This document shows, piece by piece, positions 21,639 through 34,119 of a stretch of DNA of 64,000 nt (position 1 is its first letter; every line of letters begins with the position of its first letter). Position numbers and translations under genes: made by a program. The stretch lies in NCBI GenBank assembly GCA_021432605.1, contig MU271153.1:62001-126000 (forward strand), read 5' to 3'. A model generated the notes under the pieces. The model was not told the origin of the DNA. It made no database searches and worked only from the letters and a program-made list of their open reading frames with translations. This DNA comes from Coniochaeta sp. PMI_546. Taxonomy: Eukaryota; Ascomycota; Sordariomycetes; Coniochaetales; Coniochaetaceae.

Positions 21639-22370
21639 GATCACCTGTGCATGTCGTAGTTTGGGAATACAGGAACTAGCATTGCAAGAAAGAGCCTGGT
21701 ACTCCCAAGTCACGACGTTGTGGACGCGCCGTCTCTGTGCTCAGTGGGGACAAGCAAAGCCCAGAGGTAGACTGCACCTGTTGAGCTTGACTGCTCTGCT
21801 CAGAGGTGCGGTGCGCGACTTGAGTCCAGCTGCCCCGTAGACAAACAAAGTCATGGAACATGCCCTGAGAGCATGCTGCGACAGAGGTCATGGGGTTCGT
21901 CCGCACGTACAGGAAGGAAGTCCTTGGTAATTGGCACGAGAGGATCATCTGGAGCGTAATAAGTTGAAGTGCGGAGCACCCGCATGGCGGTGGCGCGTTT
22001 GGACAGAATTCTGTGAAGCCGCGGGAACGACGGTGCACCACCCGCTACGGAGACTGGCGAAGGATAATGAGACACGAGTGCGTCCCGTGGAACAGCAAAA
22101 TGTCATGGAAGTGCTGCATTACTTGAATGGAAGTCCATCAAGTTAGTCTGTGATTGCCCTGATACGCCCCTCGAATGTGCCGCCTATTTTCCTTCCTACT
22201 CCTATGCAAATTAGACCTTAATCGAGTACATCGCTGTTATAATGGTACAAAAATTTCGTGAGCCCGGAATGTGACCATTCGGCATCGGCAAGCTCCACAT
22301 ATCACCAAATAGTAGTGAGGTGAGGGCAATCTGCTGGTGGGTGTTACCAGATATCAGAGGTTCCTCAACT
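21639..22370. other. Convergent intergenic region YPI1/DENN
   Basis: This holds the 3' flanks of the YPI1 and DENN genes. Short frames on both strands show no recognisable product. Confidence 0.5.
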
Positions 22371-25300
22371 CTAACCACTGTTCAGTATGCCGTTCATGTT
22401 GGTTGGCGCTGGAGGCCCGATCATACTGGGAACCTGCTTCCGAACCAGACCACGCACTCGTCCCTGCTCGGCTCTCGGCACGCCTTGAATCGCTCGCGGC
22501 TCCTTCATCAGAGACGGATCCAGTCGTGCTGGGATTCTCGTGACCACAGCCATGTAGTCACCCGGGAACTTTGCGCTCGGTACTGGTACGGAAGCGGTCC
22601 TCCATAGGTGGTCCGATGTGTCGTTAAGATAACCCGGGACTTTCCCCTGCTTTGGTGGCGTTTGGAAAACTGCAGAGGATCCCAAAGAGGCCCCGTGAGA
22701 GACTCTGATGGTTGAGAGTCGGGAAAGACCTGCTGAGAAACCTGGCCGGCCACGCGCCCGTTTAGCGAGTATTATCTCATCAAACAGTCGTATCGAGGGG
22801 TCGCTGGCCGGGTGCCTCTCTCGCTCATGGATAAACTCATTGAAAACTGAAGAACTAGGTCAGCGCGCATTCTCGGATCGACTGGACTCGTCCTGTATGA
22901 CGTACCTTGGGTATCCTTCATCATGTTGGCATAGTCTTGCTGATCGTAGGGAAGACCCTTGATGTAGCCACCCATATCAAATGCATAGAGTTGCCCGTTG
23001 GCTTTCTGCTCCTTTGTAGGCCGACCTAGGTGCTTTCTGTAAGTGTACAGGAGGCTGGCCAGGCAGCGGACAAAAGCCGCTCGTACACGCTCGGCGTGGA
23101 ATGCCTGTGGGCAGACGAGGGAGGCGGATACCAAGCAACGGCTGTGGGAGTGACAGCCACAGCCATTGCACGTGTATAACCCATCACCTTCTGACTTTTC
23201 ATCACATATCGCGCAAGAGCCCGTTTCTTCCATATCCCACTCGAAGCAATGTCCCTCAACCCACACCGTTGTGTCGGTGTTTCGGACTGCTTGGATCATC
23301 ATGTTGGGCATGACCGTTGAGGCGGCCAGTGTCGACTGCGCATATGTAGATGGCGCATACCCACCGCCGAATGAGGAGCGTGAGTCTACTGAGATCCCGG
23401 AAACAGAGAGGCTAGCGCCGTGCCCATGTAGGTACGGCAGACTGGGACGGTGCAGTTGTGGATGTTGCCCAAAAGATGAGCTTCGCCGAGACTTTTCTTC
23501 GAAGTGTCCAGAGCGCTTCTCACGTAGAGGAGCATGCTGAGCAAAGCCCGAGTCACTCCGAGATACGGGCGTTGTTGGCATGGGCGGGAAACTGGTTGAG
23601 ATAGGTGAGACAGAAGATGGCGGGGAGCTGCCTCTGCCCGACCTGCCGGTCGGAGGCCGATCTCCTTTGGTGTGATCGACCTTGGAATGTGCAAACGCAT
23701 TGAAGACTGGCACGCGAATGTTCTCGAGCGGCTCAGGTTCCGCGAATGTGGATGAGTTCTGCGAAACCCATTTGCCTAACGAGCTTTTCGGGGTGGAAGA
23801 CATGTAAAGAGAGTCATTTTCCGCAGAGAAAGCGTCATAAGGGAACGCTTCTATGGCGTACGGTGGCGGTCCGGAGGCGACCCCGTATCGTATTCTGTGG
23901 GGAGCAGCGATCTGAAGCAGAGACATGAGCTTCCGGCGATGCTGCTTAGGCAGCCGGTGGGGTTGTGAGGTTGCATCGATGGTATCTTTGTCCAAGTCGA
24001 CGAGCACATAGTCGTCCTCTGGGAGCTCTATGCTGTCGTAACGTCTCTCGATGCCAACGATGTACGGGCAGGGTGCTTCGAGAGCTGATATGAGCCTGGC
24101 CGGCAGGACTGGTATGAATATGCTTGCCCATTTCAAAGGATAAAGCAAAGTGGCCAGAGCATGGCAAGCGAGATGCAGCATGGCAGTGTGTGAGGAGAGG
24201 AAGATGATGCGGGATTCCGACAATGCGTACTCGAAGAGTGCAAGAATATTTTCTAGGGAGAGACAGCGGAAAAGGGCATATATGTCGGTGTTTCGAGAGC
24301 CGGGCAACTCGTTCAGGGCTTCTTTACGGGCGTAAATACGAAGTTCCCGGACCCCAAGCTCGACTTGCGTCTTCGAGCTCAGTGGACTGAACGCTTCGGT
24401 GCAGAGGTTGACAACGTAGCGCTCGAGCGGCTGCCAGCGGCCGACCTTTGGAGAACTGGGAGGTACCCGGAGAACAGCGCCGTCAGTCATGGGGACAACG
24501 ACGGCTCGGAGCCATTCTTTCCAGAACGACATTTTGGTGGCGTCTCTCCCCAGGATCCCGTAGGCCCTCGGCACCCAGAGCCCTGTTTCACCAGCGGTTA
24601 ACCCGTCGATCTTGGACGCGGCCCCGTGTCTCAGAGGCCGGAGCATTTCAGTCATAAGGCTGATCTTCTCCTCGACGGCGCTGATCTGGTCATCGAGCGC
24701 TTCCCGCTCTGCAGACCCTGAGGACACCGTCGGCAGTTTTGCCAGTAGCTGTGATAAGTGTGCCCGCTCGGCCGCGAGGCGGATCCCGAGACTTGCGGCG
24801 AGCTCTCTCTCCTCGTTGCTCATGTGTCTTTGCCTCCATTCCTCGCACCTTCTCTCGACGTGCTCAGCTGTCTCCGGACCTAGAGCCGTCCAGACTATGA
24901 TCGTGATGCCGTAGAGCTTAGAGTTATCGTCCGATGTCATGGTAAAGCCATGCCACGTCGAGCGGGGGCGTTCGTCCGACGACACAATCTGGATGTCGTT
25001 TGGAAAGGCGAACATGGGTACATAATCTGGGAACTTGCCTCTCCGCTTGACTTCCTCCACGGCGTCTTTGGAGGGATATCGGTCCAGCAGCACGGGTTCG
25101 AACCGCCTCTTGAGGGGATGCATGTTAGGGTCCGTGTTGAGAGGTTCCGGCGGAGGTATGACCGAGTTGTAGTTGCTCAAGCGTTTTGTGGTTCTGATGG
25201 AGGCTATAGAGGATGTGTGAGTCCGCATTGTCATTAACGACGGGAGGAGACGGTTCTCGACAGAGGATTTGTAGGTGGTGGAGAGTATGTGGTCTGGAAT

Positions 25301-25960
25301 ATTACCTGGCTTGGGCGCAGCGGGCTGCTTCCTCACGCTGCTCATGTCCTTGAAGCTGATCTTGCGGCGGAGGCTCCCTCTGATACTACCGCGGATGCTC
25401 TTGAGCGGGCTCTGCCTTCCGCTCTGGTTATCATCGTCTGCCTTGATCCTCAGGGCCCGTGGATTCACCATGGGCGGCCGCCCCTGGACTTTGGCTCCAG
25501 CACTGAACGAAAGGTCGTCCAGGAAGTTCTCACGCTCGGCAGCGAACTTGAACAAGGCATTGTCGAAGTCGAAGTCCGGCACGAAGCCTTCGGCGGTGGT
25601 AGCACCGTTGCCATTGCCGTTGGTGGGAGCAACGGTTGACGAAGGAGCCGGACGGATGGTAGCACTGCTTCGGTTACTCCTTGTGTTGTTGTCGATCTCC
25701 TCTAGGTAGTGGGCATCCGACGAGACTTTGGACAGGCGGTTGGCCGAGTTCTGCCGAGAGTGGCGGGCCGTAGCCCTCGAGGTAGGATTGGGCGTGGTTA
25801 TAGCTGCGTCGACGGCCTCAGCCTCGCCATCTTCGGCAATTGTGTCGACTGTGTCATCGGCTTGGCCATTCGCGGGCGAAGTTTCGTCATCGTACACAAT
25901 GTCCTCTACGCCAGCAATCCAGAAGTACTCGGCCAAGGGAGTCGACGAGGAATTGTCCAT
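22371..25960 (-). CDS. DENN-domain protein with C1-type zinc finger (putative Rab GEF)
   Basis: Exons 22906-25960 and 22371-22846 give 1,176 residues. After a Ser/Asn-rich N-terminal third come uDENN (LKRRFEPVLLDRYPSKD to TSDDNSKLYGITIIVW), the central cDENN (LFRCLSLENILALFEYALSE, IIFLSSHTAMLHLACHAL, PCPYIVGIERRYDSIELPED) and a dDENN-like tail. A C1-like Cys/His finger follows (SCAICDEKSEGDGLYTCNGC...CHSHSRC). The last exon continues FNEFIHERERHPASDP and DTSDHLWRTASVPVP and ends NMNGILNSG. DENN proteins activate Rab GTPases; the Rab served here is not evident. A 100-base GTAATA...TATAG stretch near residues 220-255 is free of stops and could be a further in-frame intron. I left it as coding. 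Confidence 0.88.
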
Positions 25961-28701
25961 GACATATCAAGCCGGCGAGACGAGAGTGTCTCTCGGCGAG
26001 GTTGTTCTACAACGTATTTGTCGTCTAGGAGTATGTGTCTGTTTATGGTGCTTGTGTGCCTTTCTTTTCGCTCTGAATCTGCTGGGAGAAGAGAGGTCAG
26101 CCTAGCGAACCACTGCCATGTAGGATACCGTGGTCTGGGTTCACGATAAGGGTCCATCCAGTGCGTCTCGCGCGCCTTTCGCGTTATACCGACCTTTTCG
26201 TTGCCTGATGCTCTGCTCTCTCCACGCAGCTACAACCAAGGCAAAATCACCAAACCGGCCAGGCAAGCCTAACAAGAAGAATAAAGAGCATCTATTTCAA
26301 AAGAAAGGGCGGGAAGGGAAAAAATGTCGTGAGGGGGAAGCCAAGCAGCCAAAACGGAACTTTGGCGGGTGCACGTCCAACAATGGGACCTGGAACTCCA
26401 GAGCCCATGATCGCCCCCGGCCAAGTATTCTCGTACCCGGTACGTATAACTTACACTATGTAGGTGCCAAGGTGGGGTTGTTGTCAGATCTTGGTGTGTG
26501 TGTGTGTGTGTGTGGAAATGCACCCTTTTTAGTGTACATGTACCTAGGGTGTACAGTGTTCTGCGGTAGCAAGGTCGTCAGCGTCGGTTTACGTATCAGG
26601 TACGAATACTCTTAGATAGGTGCTTTGCGCAATGTATTTTTTAAAGAGGGACTTTCGGGCACATTGGAAGCCCCTCGACGAAGTCTACTCTGATTTGATC
26701 CAATGGCGGCGGATCAAGGATGCATTTAGGCCCCAAAGACTCGCCAAGAGGGTGTGAGATTTAGTTCCTTCTGTCCCTCTTCCAACAGACGAATGCATGT
26801 CCTGACCAGCGTGGATGAGAGACATGGATTAAGTTGTCAGTCCTCCGGGGGTCCATTTAACGACCTTGGACTTGCGCTGTCAAGCTTGCCCCTCTGATCA
26901 AACTTTCCCTGTCGTCGTACGCCGGGATGCTATCGATCACAAGCAACCATCCAGCCCGTGTTTGAGAAGCTGAAAGCACCGTCGAGGAGGCACGCTCAGT
27001 GCAATGTTGGCATGGCACCGAGCTGAGGCTTGCTGCGCCAGAGGGAAGGTATTATTTGTCGCCTGCTGTGGTGCTGCTAGGTGGCGTGTCGGCAGCCTTG
27101 ACTTTCCAGCAGCGATATCCTGTTCCAGAGTTATCTTGACGCGCAAGTACATGTGACGCCACATATCCTTGACGGATGGTCAGAGTACCGTACGACGAGG
27201 TACGCCATTACCTGCCCGATCCTGTCGTGAAGCCCGACATGGGGCGAGGCGATAACGACCTAACGGCTCCTCCCCTCGACGCACGATCCCTTCACCGCTC
27301 TGACCAGGCACCACCCCACGTCTGAATCTGAGGAGGATTGTCTCCCAGTCTGGTCGTACACTAGACTAGTGTATACCACACCTATAGCTGCATTCAGACT
27401 GCTGGAAACGATCGACTCCGGATAATTCCAGAGTGCGCGTCTCCCGTAAGATCTTGAAGTTGCAGCCGCCCCTCCCACAAAACTGGAAAGATCTACGCAG
27501 AAGGACTCGGGGGTCAAGGGTCGCGTTTGTCGATGCTGCCCTCGTCGAGCCAGCAGACCAACCACTCAGGTTCCGCGGTAGGTATGGTACCCAGTGTACC
27601 TTGAGGCAGGTGTATGTGTACACTATAACAATAAGATAATGGAACCTACCTGCTGTCGGGTCCAGGGGCACCCTTCAGCACTTTGTCTCCGTTCCTCTCA
27701 ATTCATCGCGGTTGGCTGCGGATTTCCATACATGGAACTACCTACCAGGTAGGGCACTTGAGCTCCGTCTAGTGTACACCAACAACAAACGCTCGAACTG
27801 TTCACTTTACCACATCTTCCGAAATTACGACTACACGTGTAACCGGGCCGCTGGGAGTTTTCGGGGTACATGCAGAAGCGATCTCAAACTGATTCGACTA
27901 TCTCGACTCTTCCCATATCATAACCCAGGTATCTCGACCTTTTCCGCCGACAAATCTGATACCCAACTTTAAACCCCGCGTCTGCCCCTGATGTGGCGCT
28001 CGAATAGCGTGTCGAGCTAAGGCACCTACACGTAGTCACGTACACTAGAAAAAGGAAAGTTGCTCCTTTTGATCCACAAATTCCACTTAAAACAAGACGC
28101 GTCTTCCTTAGACCGCGTTTTGTTTAGATATCTCCTCTTTTTTTCCTTCTTCTTTTCTGGTGCGTGAGTTGATTAGTTGCTCGGAAGCTCTACTCGCTCT
28201 GGCGGCATCTGTGTTCTGTGCACGGTAAATACTAGGTCTACCTACCTAGTCAGGGGCAGAAAGCCAGCAAGTCTGTTCTAAGGTATTTCTTCGCTCCCGT
28301 ATTTAGCTAATGCGGAACGGAACCGAAGCACAACTTGCAGATGTCCCGGACTAGACCGGGTAATGAAGACACCCATAGTTACTTTCCGTCGTGGTTGAAA
28401 GGAGTCTATTGTGGTCTGTGCATTGAGACTCAGCCCCCCTGGCCCTCCCAAGACTATATGCTAAAGGGAGGGGGAGTAGTTTCCGGTCCAGACCCAAAGC
28501 AATAAGAATTGGTACTCCTGTGACATAGGAGTAGGTTGTCTACATGACGATACAAGATGTTGCTCACCAAAGGTCCTAGGGTGATACTGACAGTCACTCC
28601 TCGAGTTGGTCCTCGGTTAACGACACGAAACCGTCCTTCCAAATAGTCGCCCACAACACTTGGAACCTAGCAGGCACGATGCCCAACACAGTCTGGCGTT
28701 C
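25961..28701. other. 2.7 kb gene-free region upstream of the DENN gene
   Basis: This is the largest interval without a supported gene. It is the 5' side of the DENN gene and the 3' side of TRAPPC13. It has a (GT)n run at 26494-26514, scattered GTAC/GGTACC words (around 26,430-26,610 and 27,575-27,625) and CTACACGTAGTC-like palindromes near 28,030. Frames of 75-160 codons exist (for example 26130-26615) but show no domain. It may hold a long leader, a non-coding transcript or nothing. Confidence 0.5.
26494..26514. repeat. (GT)n microsatellite
   Basis: About ten uninterrupted GT units lie in the gene-free region upstream of the DENN gene. Confidence 0.9.
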
Positions 28702-29827
28702 CTACTCCTGACGTGGTCTCGTGCCCAGCTTCCCGGTAGAGAGGAAACCCCTATTGCCCATCTCGCCTCTCCATCCTATGCCCAGCACACCGAACACGAC
28801 TCTCCCGTCCTGAGTCTTCACCATTCCAGTCCCATCCACGACCGTCTCCTCCAGCACAAAACACACCTGCTCTACCTCCCCAGCATGTAGCACCGGCTTC
28901 GGACTGCCGGTCGCCTCCCAGTTGCAGTCCACATACGTCAGTCCCGGCTCGAGATCAAGCACAACCCTGTCAAGCTGCACAACGTCCTCGCCACAATTCT
29001 CCAGCTGCGCCTCAAGCACCCATCTCCTGCCCCCTCGCCCACCCGTCTTCGTCTTCTTCCTCGCCGGCGGCAGCACCCCGGCCTTGGTCCGCACAATCAG
29101 GCTAGACTTGCAAATGAACTGATACAGCTTCCTGAACGTCCGCGTGCGCCCGCTCGTCTCCGTAGCCTCGTAGTAGCTGACCGTCACCGCCAGGACGTGG
29201 TTTCCCTCCTCCTTAAGATCGAAGTTGACAATACGTTGGAGCGTCTCGCCCGGCTGTAGATCTATCCCGCCAGCGGCCGTCGAGCCCGGCGCAGGCGCTC
29301 CGATGAGGTCGAGTTTCACCGTCGCCGCCGAGCCGGGCGTCTTCATCTCCGCTTCTATGCGGACGTCGCGGACCGTCTTCTTCTCCGCCGGCCTCGACTG
29401 TGGCGCGAGGCCTGGTTGTGCATAGAGAGATGCGTCGACTGGGGCTGAATCGGGAACATCGTGGTTTGCGCACAGGGTGCAGCTAAAGGTCTCGCCTACG
29501 TAGGCCGAGCCGAAGGAGGGCGGAAGGTTAAGAATGGGACTGAGTATGAAGGGTTCTGGATTGGTGTCATCGCCATTGGGACTCGGGCTGTACGCTAGGG
29601 ATGCCGGTATCGGTAGAGGATTTGTAAGTGGTGAGGATAGTGGTGGTTGGACGGGGTATTGTGCTGTAAGTGACGGGCGTGATAGACTGTCCAGAGCTGC
29701 ATCAGTGCCTGAATGGAAGACAACAAGGAAGTGGAGCTACCTCTAGGACAGACTCGTACCGGAGAACTTTGAGAGATACAGAGTGCGGCTCTTTGAGCCC
29801 TTCTGAGGGATACCGCTGGTGACTCAT
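28702..29827 (-). CDS. TRAPP complex subunit 13 (DUF974 family)
   Basis: Two exons (29760-29827 and 28702-29686) give 350 residues. The start MSHQRYPSEGLKEPHSVSLK runs into VLRLSRPSLTAQYP across the intron, the conserved N-terminal signature of TRAPPC13. Further on are GSAYVGETFSCTLCANHD, VRDVRIEAEMKTPG, LDLIGAPA and VSYYEATETSGRTRTFRKLY, then RWVLEAQLENCGEDVVQLDR, all characteristic of the Ig-like beta domains of this family. It is an accessory subunit of the TRAPP Rab1/Rab11 exchange complex at the Golgi. The intron was placed by the split Arg codon. Downstream lies the long gene-free region. Confidence 0.88.
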
Positions 29828-30373
29828 GATGGTGATGGATTTCAAGGTGTTTTACATGCTGCCATCAGGAAAGCTGACCGTGAACTAGAGAGCTGATGAG
29901 GTGCTCGACCTTATCTTATCGATAAGAGACACACGAGGCAGCTCTCGTCCGATAACAGATGGAACTCAACCGCGGGGTAAATTGGTGGACAGGATGTACC
30001 TAAGGTAAGGTAATCCAGGAACCATCCACATAACGGGTACGTAGACACCCATCTTGTCGACAGCATTTTCAGGTCAGTCTACAGGTTTTTTAGGCACCTT
30101 GGCTACAAGCTGAGCTCCTCTTCAGCGCCGAATCCATGTCACTCTCTTCGGAGCCATGTAGCAAAGCAAGCGAAGATCCAGCTGGGACGAGACATGTTCA
30201 GCCTACTAAAAGACCAAGACCTCCCAGAGTTACCAATCTCCCATTCAATGCCTATACTCCAGCCTAACTGAGTGACCAAGAATAATGATTCTCCAGATTG
30301 TGCTGAGCCAGCAATCAAGCTGGTCTCAAAAGTATTTGGAACGGGATCAGGGAGCTTCGATAGAAGCTTGCAC
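29828..30373. other. TRAPPC13 promoter region, no gene seen
   Basis: A 546-base interval upstream of TRAPPC13 and downstream of the KH-domain gene. A GTACCTAAGGTAAGG word lies near 29,997. A TTATCTTATCGATAAG palindrome lies around 29,913-29,928. Confidence 0.5.
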
Positions 30374-32500
30374 TTAGAGACCTGGCGGAGGAGGAACCTG
30401 TGTCGACTGTTAGACTTATGGAAGGGAGATTCTGTCTGTGTGGATTACTTACTGCGCTATATCCACCAGCTCCTGGCGGACCCGGAGGAGGCGGGGGGGC
30501 AGAGCCAGAGGGCGGTGGCGGTGGAGGAGCTGCCTCGCTCGGAGGTGGCGGCGGAGGAGACGCGGATTGTCCAGGCGGAGCCGTCGTGCCTGCCGTTCCA
30601 GCTGCTTGAGCGGCCGCATACCATTGCTGGTACATCTGCATATAACTGGGGAATGTCAGTGATGTTCTGAAAAGATCCTGGAATCCAAAAACTCACGCAG
30701 CATATCCCCCATATGCAGCATACGGGTCTGCACCAGGCGCCCCAGTACCATAGTACTGCGCGTACTGGGCCGCATAATCCGCGCCAGCAGTCGGAGTTCC
30801 TGTCGACGATGGTGGCGCCGCGGGAGAAGCGACAGCCGCAGCTGGAGGCGCCGGGGAATTGCTGTAGTTGCTGCCGGCCGCGGAGTAGCCTCCGCCATAT
30901 GAGCCCGAGTTATGGTTTGGACGGTCGCCGTAACTACCTCGATCACCATATCCTCCTCGGTCGCCGCCATATCCACCACGATCGCCACCATATGAGCCGC
31001 GCTCACCTTGCTGGCGATCGCTAAAGTTACGGTCACCGCCGTAGGATCCTCGATCGCCGAAGTTCCGAGGTGGGCGGGCCTTGAATTCTTCGTACTGCTC
31101 CTTCACATTCGCAAGGAGGTCCTCGCACAGTTCCTTAGCTTTCTCAACCATCTTGGGATCGGGGCCGCTGCAAATTCGTCAGCAATCTGTGACCGCCATT
31201 CAAGGGGAGAACAACCTACGCAACATGAAGGAACATATCCTCATCGCTCTCGCGTCCCGTAGCTAGCTCCAAATAGCCAGAACCACGGCCTTTGATCTGG
31301 ACACGACAACCCGTTTCCTGCTGTATGTGCTTCACATACGCGCCGCCATGGCCGACAACTTGAGCACGGAGATTGAATCCCGGCAGAGACTCGAGCTCGA
31401 TCGGGATCTTCTCTTCCGGCCATTTGCGCTACACAACTTAGCATGGGTGATCAAGTCGCACGTGCTAGGTAGACTTACTCGACCAAACTCATCACGCTCA
31501 ACGGTTTCCTGCTCCCTACGGCGGAATCGACGTTCATCCACAAGTTGGGGGAGCTCCTGTTTCATCAATTCTTCAATCTTTGCGACCGCTTTTTCGAGTC
31601 CTTCCTTGCTCGTGCTCGTGACGTGTAGATACAAGGGCGGATTCTATCAACCAGTGAGCGGCCAGTTTGTGGGGTTTTGACGGCGGAATACTTACCGCAG
31701 CAGTTGCCATGCTCTTGTCGGGATAATAGCTGCCTCTGGTCGTAACATCTTGAAAAGTCAACGTGTCAACGAATATTCCTAAAACGGTTCAAGTTGGTTG
31801 GATGTGAGGCGTACCGGCACCAGTCTCATCCTTAATCTAGATCAAGCAGGCGAGGTCAGCAGTTGCAAACGAGGTTGGTCCCGTACGAGCTATCATGCTT
31901 GTGTAAGCAAGACTGTTTCCGTACATATGGACGGCTATGGACAGATGTAGGCCAAAGCCCTAATGAAAGACTGGATAGTCATCAGCTGGAATAACCAAGG
32001 AATATTTACCATTTTTTGAGTCGACCCTTTGGTCACAAGATAGCGGTTCCGCAAGTCGTTGACTTCGATATCTTTGATGTAGTCTCCATCAGATACATAT
32101 ATCTCTCCGCCTATGTTGTGGGCTATAGCGGCAGTGCCTGACGCCGGGTCTGGTGTGGTCGATTTGACAGCAGGCACATCGACATGCTGGATACCCTTGC
32201 GTGCTTGTAATTGGGCGTTGATTTTGGCCGCGGCAGCAGCTAAGAGCAAGTCAGTCAGCATCCAAAATCTCCAGAAGAGGCTCGCGCAAGCTTACCGGCC
32301 GCGGCGGCAGGGTCAACAGGCGACTTCGCATCCGGAGTAGCGCTGTCACGAGGCCTGGAGATAGGACTACGGTCGCGACCGGCATCGTGCTTCTTCGCGG
32401 GTGGAGAGCGAGACCGCCGGTCGAACCGAGAAACACGTTTGGGCTCTGGCTCTGTCTGGTCGAAGCGAGAGCGCTTTGCTCGTCGTTCCGTGTCTTCCAT
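30374..32500 (-). CDS. KH-domain RNA-binding protein (KHDC4/BLOM7-like)
   Basis: Nine exons can be traced: 32296-32500, 32010-32239, 31815-31836, 31696-31748, 31479-31643, 31220-31428, 30697-31167, 30453-30645 and 30374-30397. They sum to 523 residues in phase. The N terminus is Arg/Ser-rich ([18 protein letters not shown]). Two KH-type segments follow: one around [20 protein letters not shown] and the main one around [20 protein letters not shown], with GHGG in the position of the GxxG loop and [18 protein letters not shown] after it. The C-terminal half has Gly-Tyr-Asp-Arg repeats ([18 protein letters not shown]), then poly-Pro blocks, ending VPPPPGL. Relatives act in pre-mRNA splicing. The 22-base third exon and 24-base last exon are unusual for a fungal gene and easily missed. 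Confidence 0.85.
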
Positions 32501-33076
32501 CGTCGCGAGTCCTTCAAGTCTTGGCTGAAACTAGAAGAAGAAAAAAACACTTGGAGGTTGGGCGGTTAAGTAGACAAGCAATTGATAGTGGCAGTCAAGT
32601 CCCCGACAAATCACGTCTTCACGACGACAAGTACAAGTGAACAGTGAAAAGTTGGAGAGAAGCAACCCGTTTGTTTGCGACCTCAAAGGAAGCAGAGAAC
32701 AGAAAGCTGTTCTGATCTACGGTTGTACTTGACTGTCTACCGGGTCGCGGGCTGAGGGTGAACTGGCAGATTTTCCTGCAAGGTAGCATAAGGTTAGGTA
32801 GGTAGCATTCCCGGGGTGAGATCAAGCCCCACATTGGAGCTTTGGCCCTCCCGATTCACTGACCGCTCTCCACCATGTCGGCTTGCCTTGAACCCCATGT
32901 GAGTCAAAAGTGACTTTGCTTGTCCTCCGATGCCGCCCCAACTAATTTTCATGAACAGGACTCATTGAGAAAAGCCCTGAGCTCCTACACTTTTGTCTGC
33001 CGGCAATCTATCTCTGATACTGAGGTCATTATAACTGGTCAGAGGACATACTTGTTCTCGCGATTGATCAGGCACA
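32501..33076. other. Divergent promoter KH-domain gene / ILV6
   Basis: This 576-base interval is shared by two divergent genes. It contains the TGAGTCA site described separately and a GGTTAGGTAGGTAGC word near 32,792. I see no gene. Confidence 0.6.
32900..32906. promoter_or_regulatory. TGAGTCA, Gcn4/CPC1-type site upstream of ILV6
   Basis: A perfect TGASTCA heptamer lies 171 bases before the ILV6 start codon. In fungi this is the binding site of the bZIP activator of amino-acid starvation control (Gcn4, CPC1, CpcA), and ILV6 is a classical target type. A related TGACTTT follows at 32,911. Confidence 0.6.
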
Positions 33077-34119
33077 ATGGCATCTCGGTGTCTTTTCCGG
33101 TGGTCGTCTTCGGCCGGCCGCCGGGTTGTCTCAGCTCCCTCGATTCAACAGTCGGTCATACCATCGTCTCTTCGTCACGGCTCTAGCAGCAGTGCTACCT
33201 CAGCTACCGCATATAAAGCACTTCGACGCCGACAAGCTCCTCTTCCGACCAGTGATGCTCCGCCAGCGTGGTCGGCACAAGCTGCCGTCTCCAACATCCT
33301 CTACGAGACACCCTCTCCCTCCATGGCTCCCCCTAAACGTCATGTGCTCAACTGCCTGGTCCAGAATGAACCGGGTGTACTTTCTCGCGTCTCCGGTATC
33401 CTCGCAGCTCGAGGCTTCAACATTGACTCCTTGGTCGTCTGCAGCACCGAAGTTGAGGACCTGTCCCGTATGACTATCGTTCTGACTGGGCAGGATGGCG
33501 TCGTCGAGCAGGCCCGCCGCCAATTGGAGGACCTGGTTCCGGTTTGGGCCGTCCTCGACTACACCCAAGCCGCTCTGGTGCAAAGAGAACTTCTCTTGGC
33601 CAAGATCAACATCTTGGGACCTGAATACTTTGAGGAGCTCCTTGCCCACCACCGCGAAATTACCGCCATTGAGGGCGCAAGCGAGGTCGGCCAAGACACG
33701 CACGACCCAACACTGGAGGACGCTGCGGGTGACTTCCACCCCAGCAAGCTCGCAGCCAGTCAAGCATTGAGGCATAAGCACGAACATTTGAAGAGCATCA
33801 CATATTTCACCCACCAATTCGGAGGCAAGGTTCTGGATATCAGCACAAACAGTTGTATTGTTGAAATGTAAGCCAAGCCCAGCCGTGCGGGAGATCACTC
33901 CTCAACGTAGATGACGCTTGCTAACATGACACACACAGTTCTGCCAAACCCTCAAGGGTGGACTCCTTCCTCAAGCTCATTGCTCCCTTCGGCATTTTGG
34001 AATCAGCACGGACGGGTCTCATGGCTCTTCCACGCTCTCCGCTCTACGGGCCCAATGAGGAGACTCACGTGAAGGAAGCAGATGAGGTTGTCGATGCTAG
34101 CCAGCTTCCTCCTGGTTAA
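33077..34119 (+). CDS. ilv6: Acetolactate synthase regulatory (small) subunit Ilv6
   Basis: Two exons (33077-33867, 33939-34119) give 323 residues. The first 50 or so residues are a mitochondrial targeting sequence (MASRCLFRWSSSAGRRVVSA). The ACT domain (about 88-160) starts RHVLNCLVQNEPGVLSRVSG and continues ILAARGFNIDSLVV. The second conserved block is ALVQRELLLAKINILGP and ITYFTHQFGGKVLDIS, with the tail PSRVDSFLKLIAPFGILESA running into RTGLMALPRSP. The fungal-specific insertion between them (EVGQDTHDPTLEDAAGDFHP) is also there. It stimulates the catalytic subunit and makes it sensitive to valine in branched-chain amino-acid synthesis. It converges on OTC, with 172 bases between stops. 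Confidence 0.96.

Noticed and set aside
25090-25115. GGTTCGAACC as a tRNA B-box
   Set aside because: It falls inside the DENN coding sequence and no cloverleaf partner sequences were found around it.
26130-26615. 161-codon frame in the gene-free region before the DENN gene
   Set aside because: It includes the GT microsatellite, has no domain and is not clearly codon-biased.
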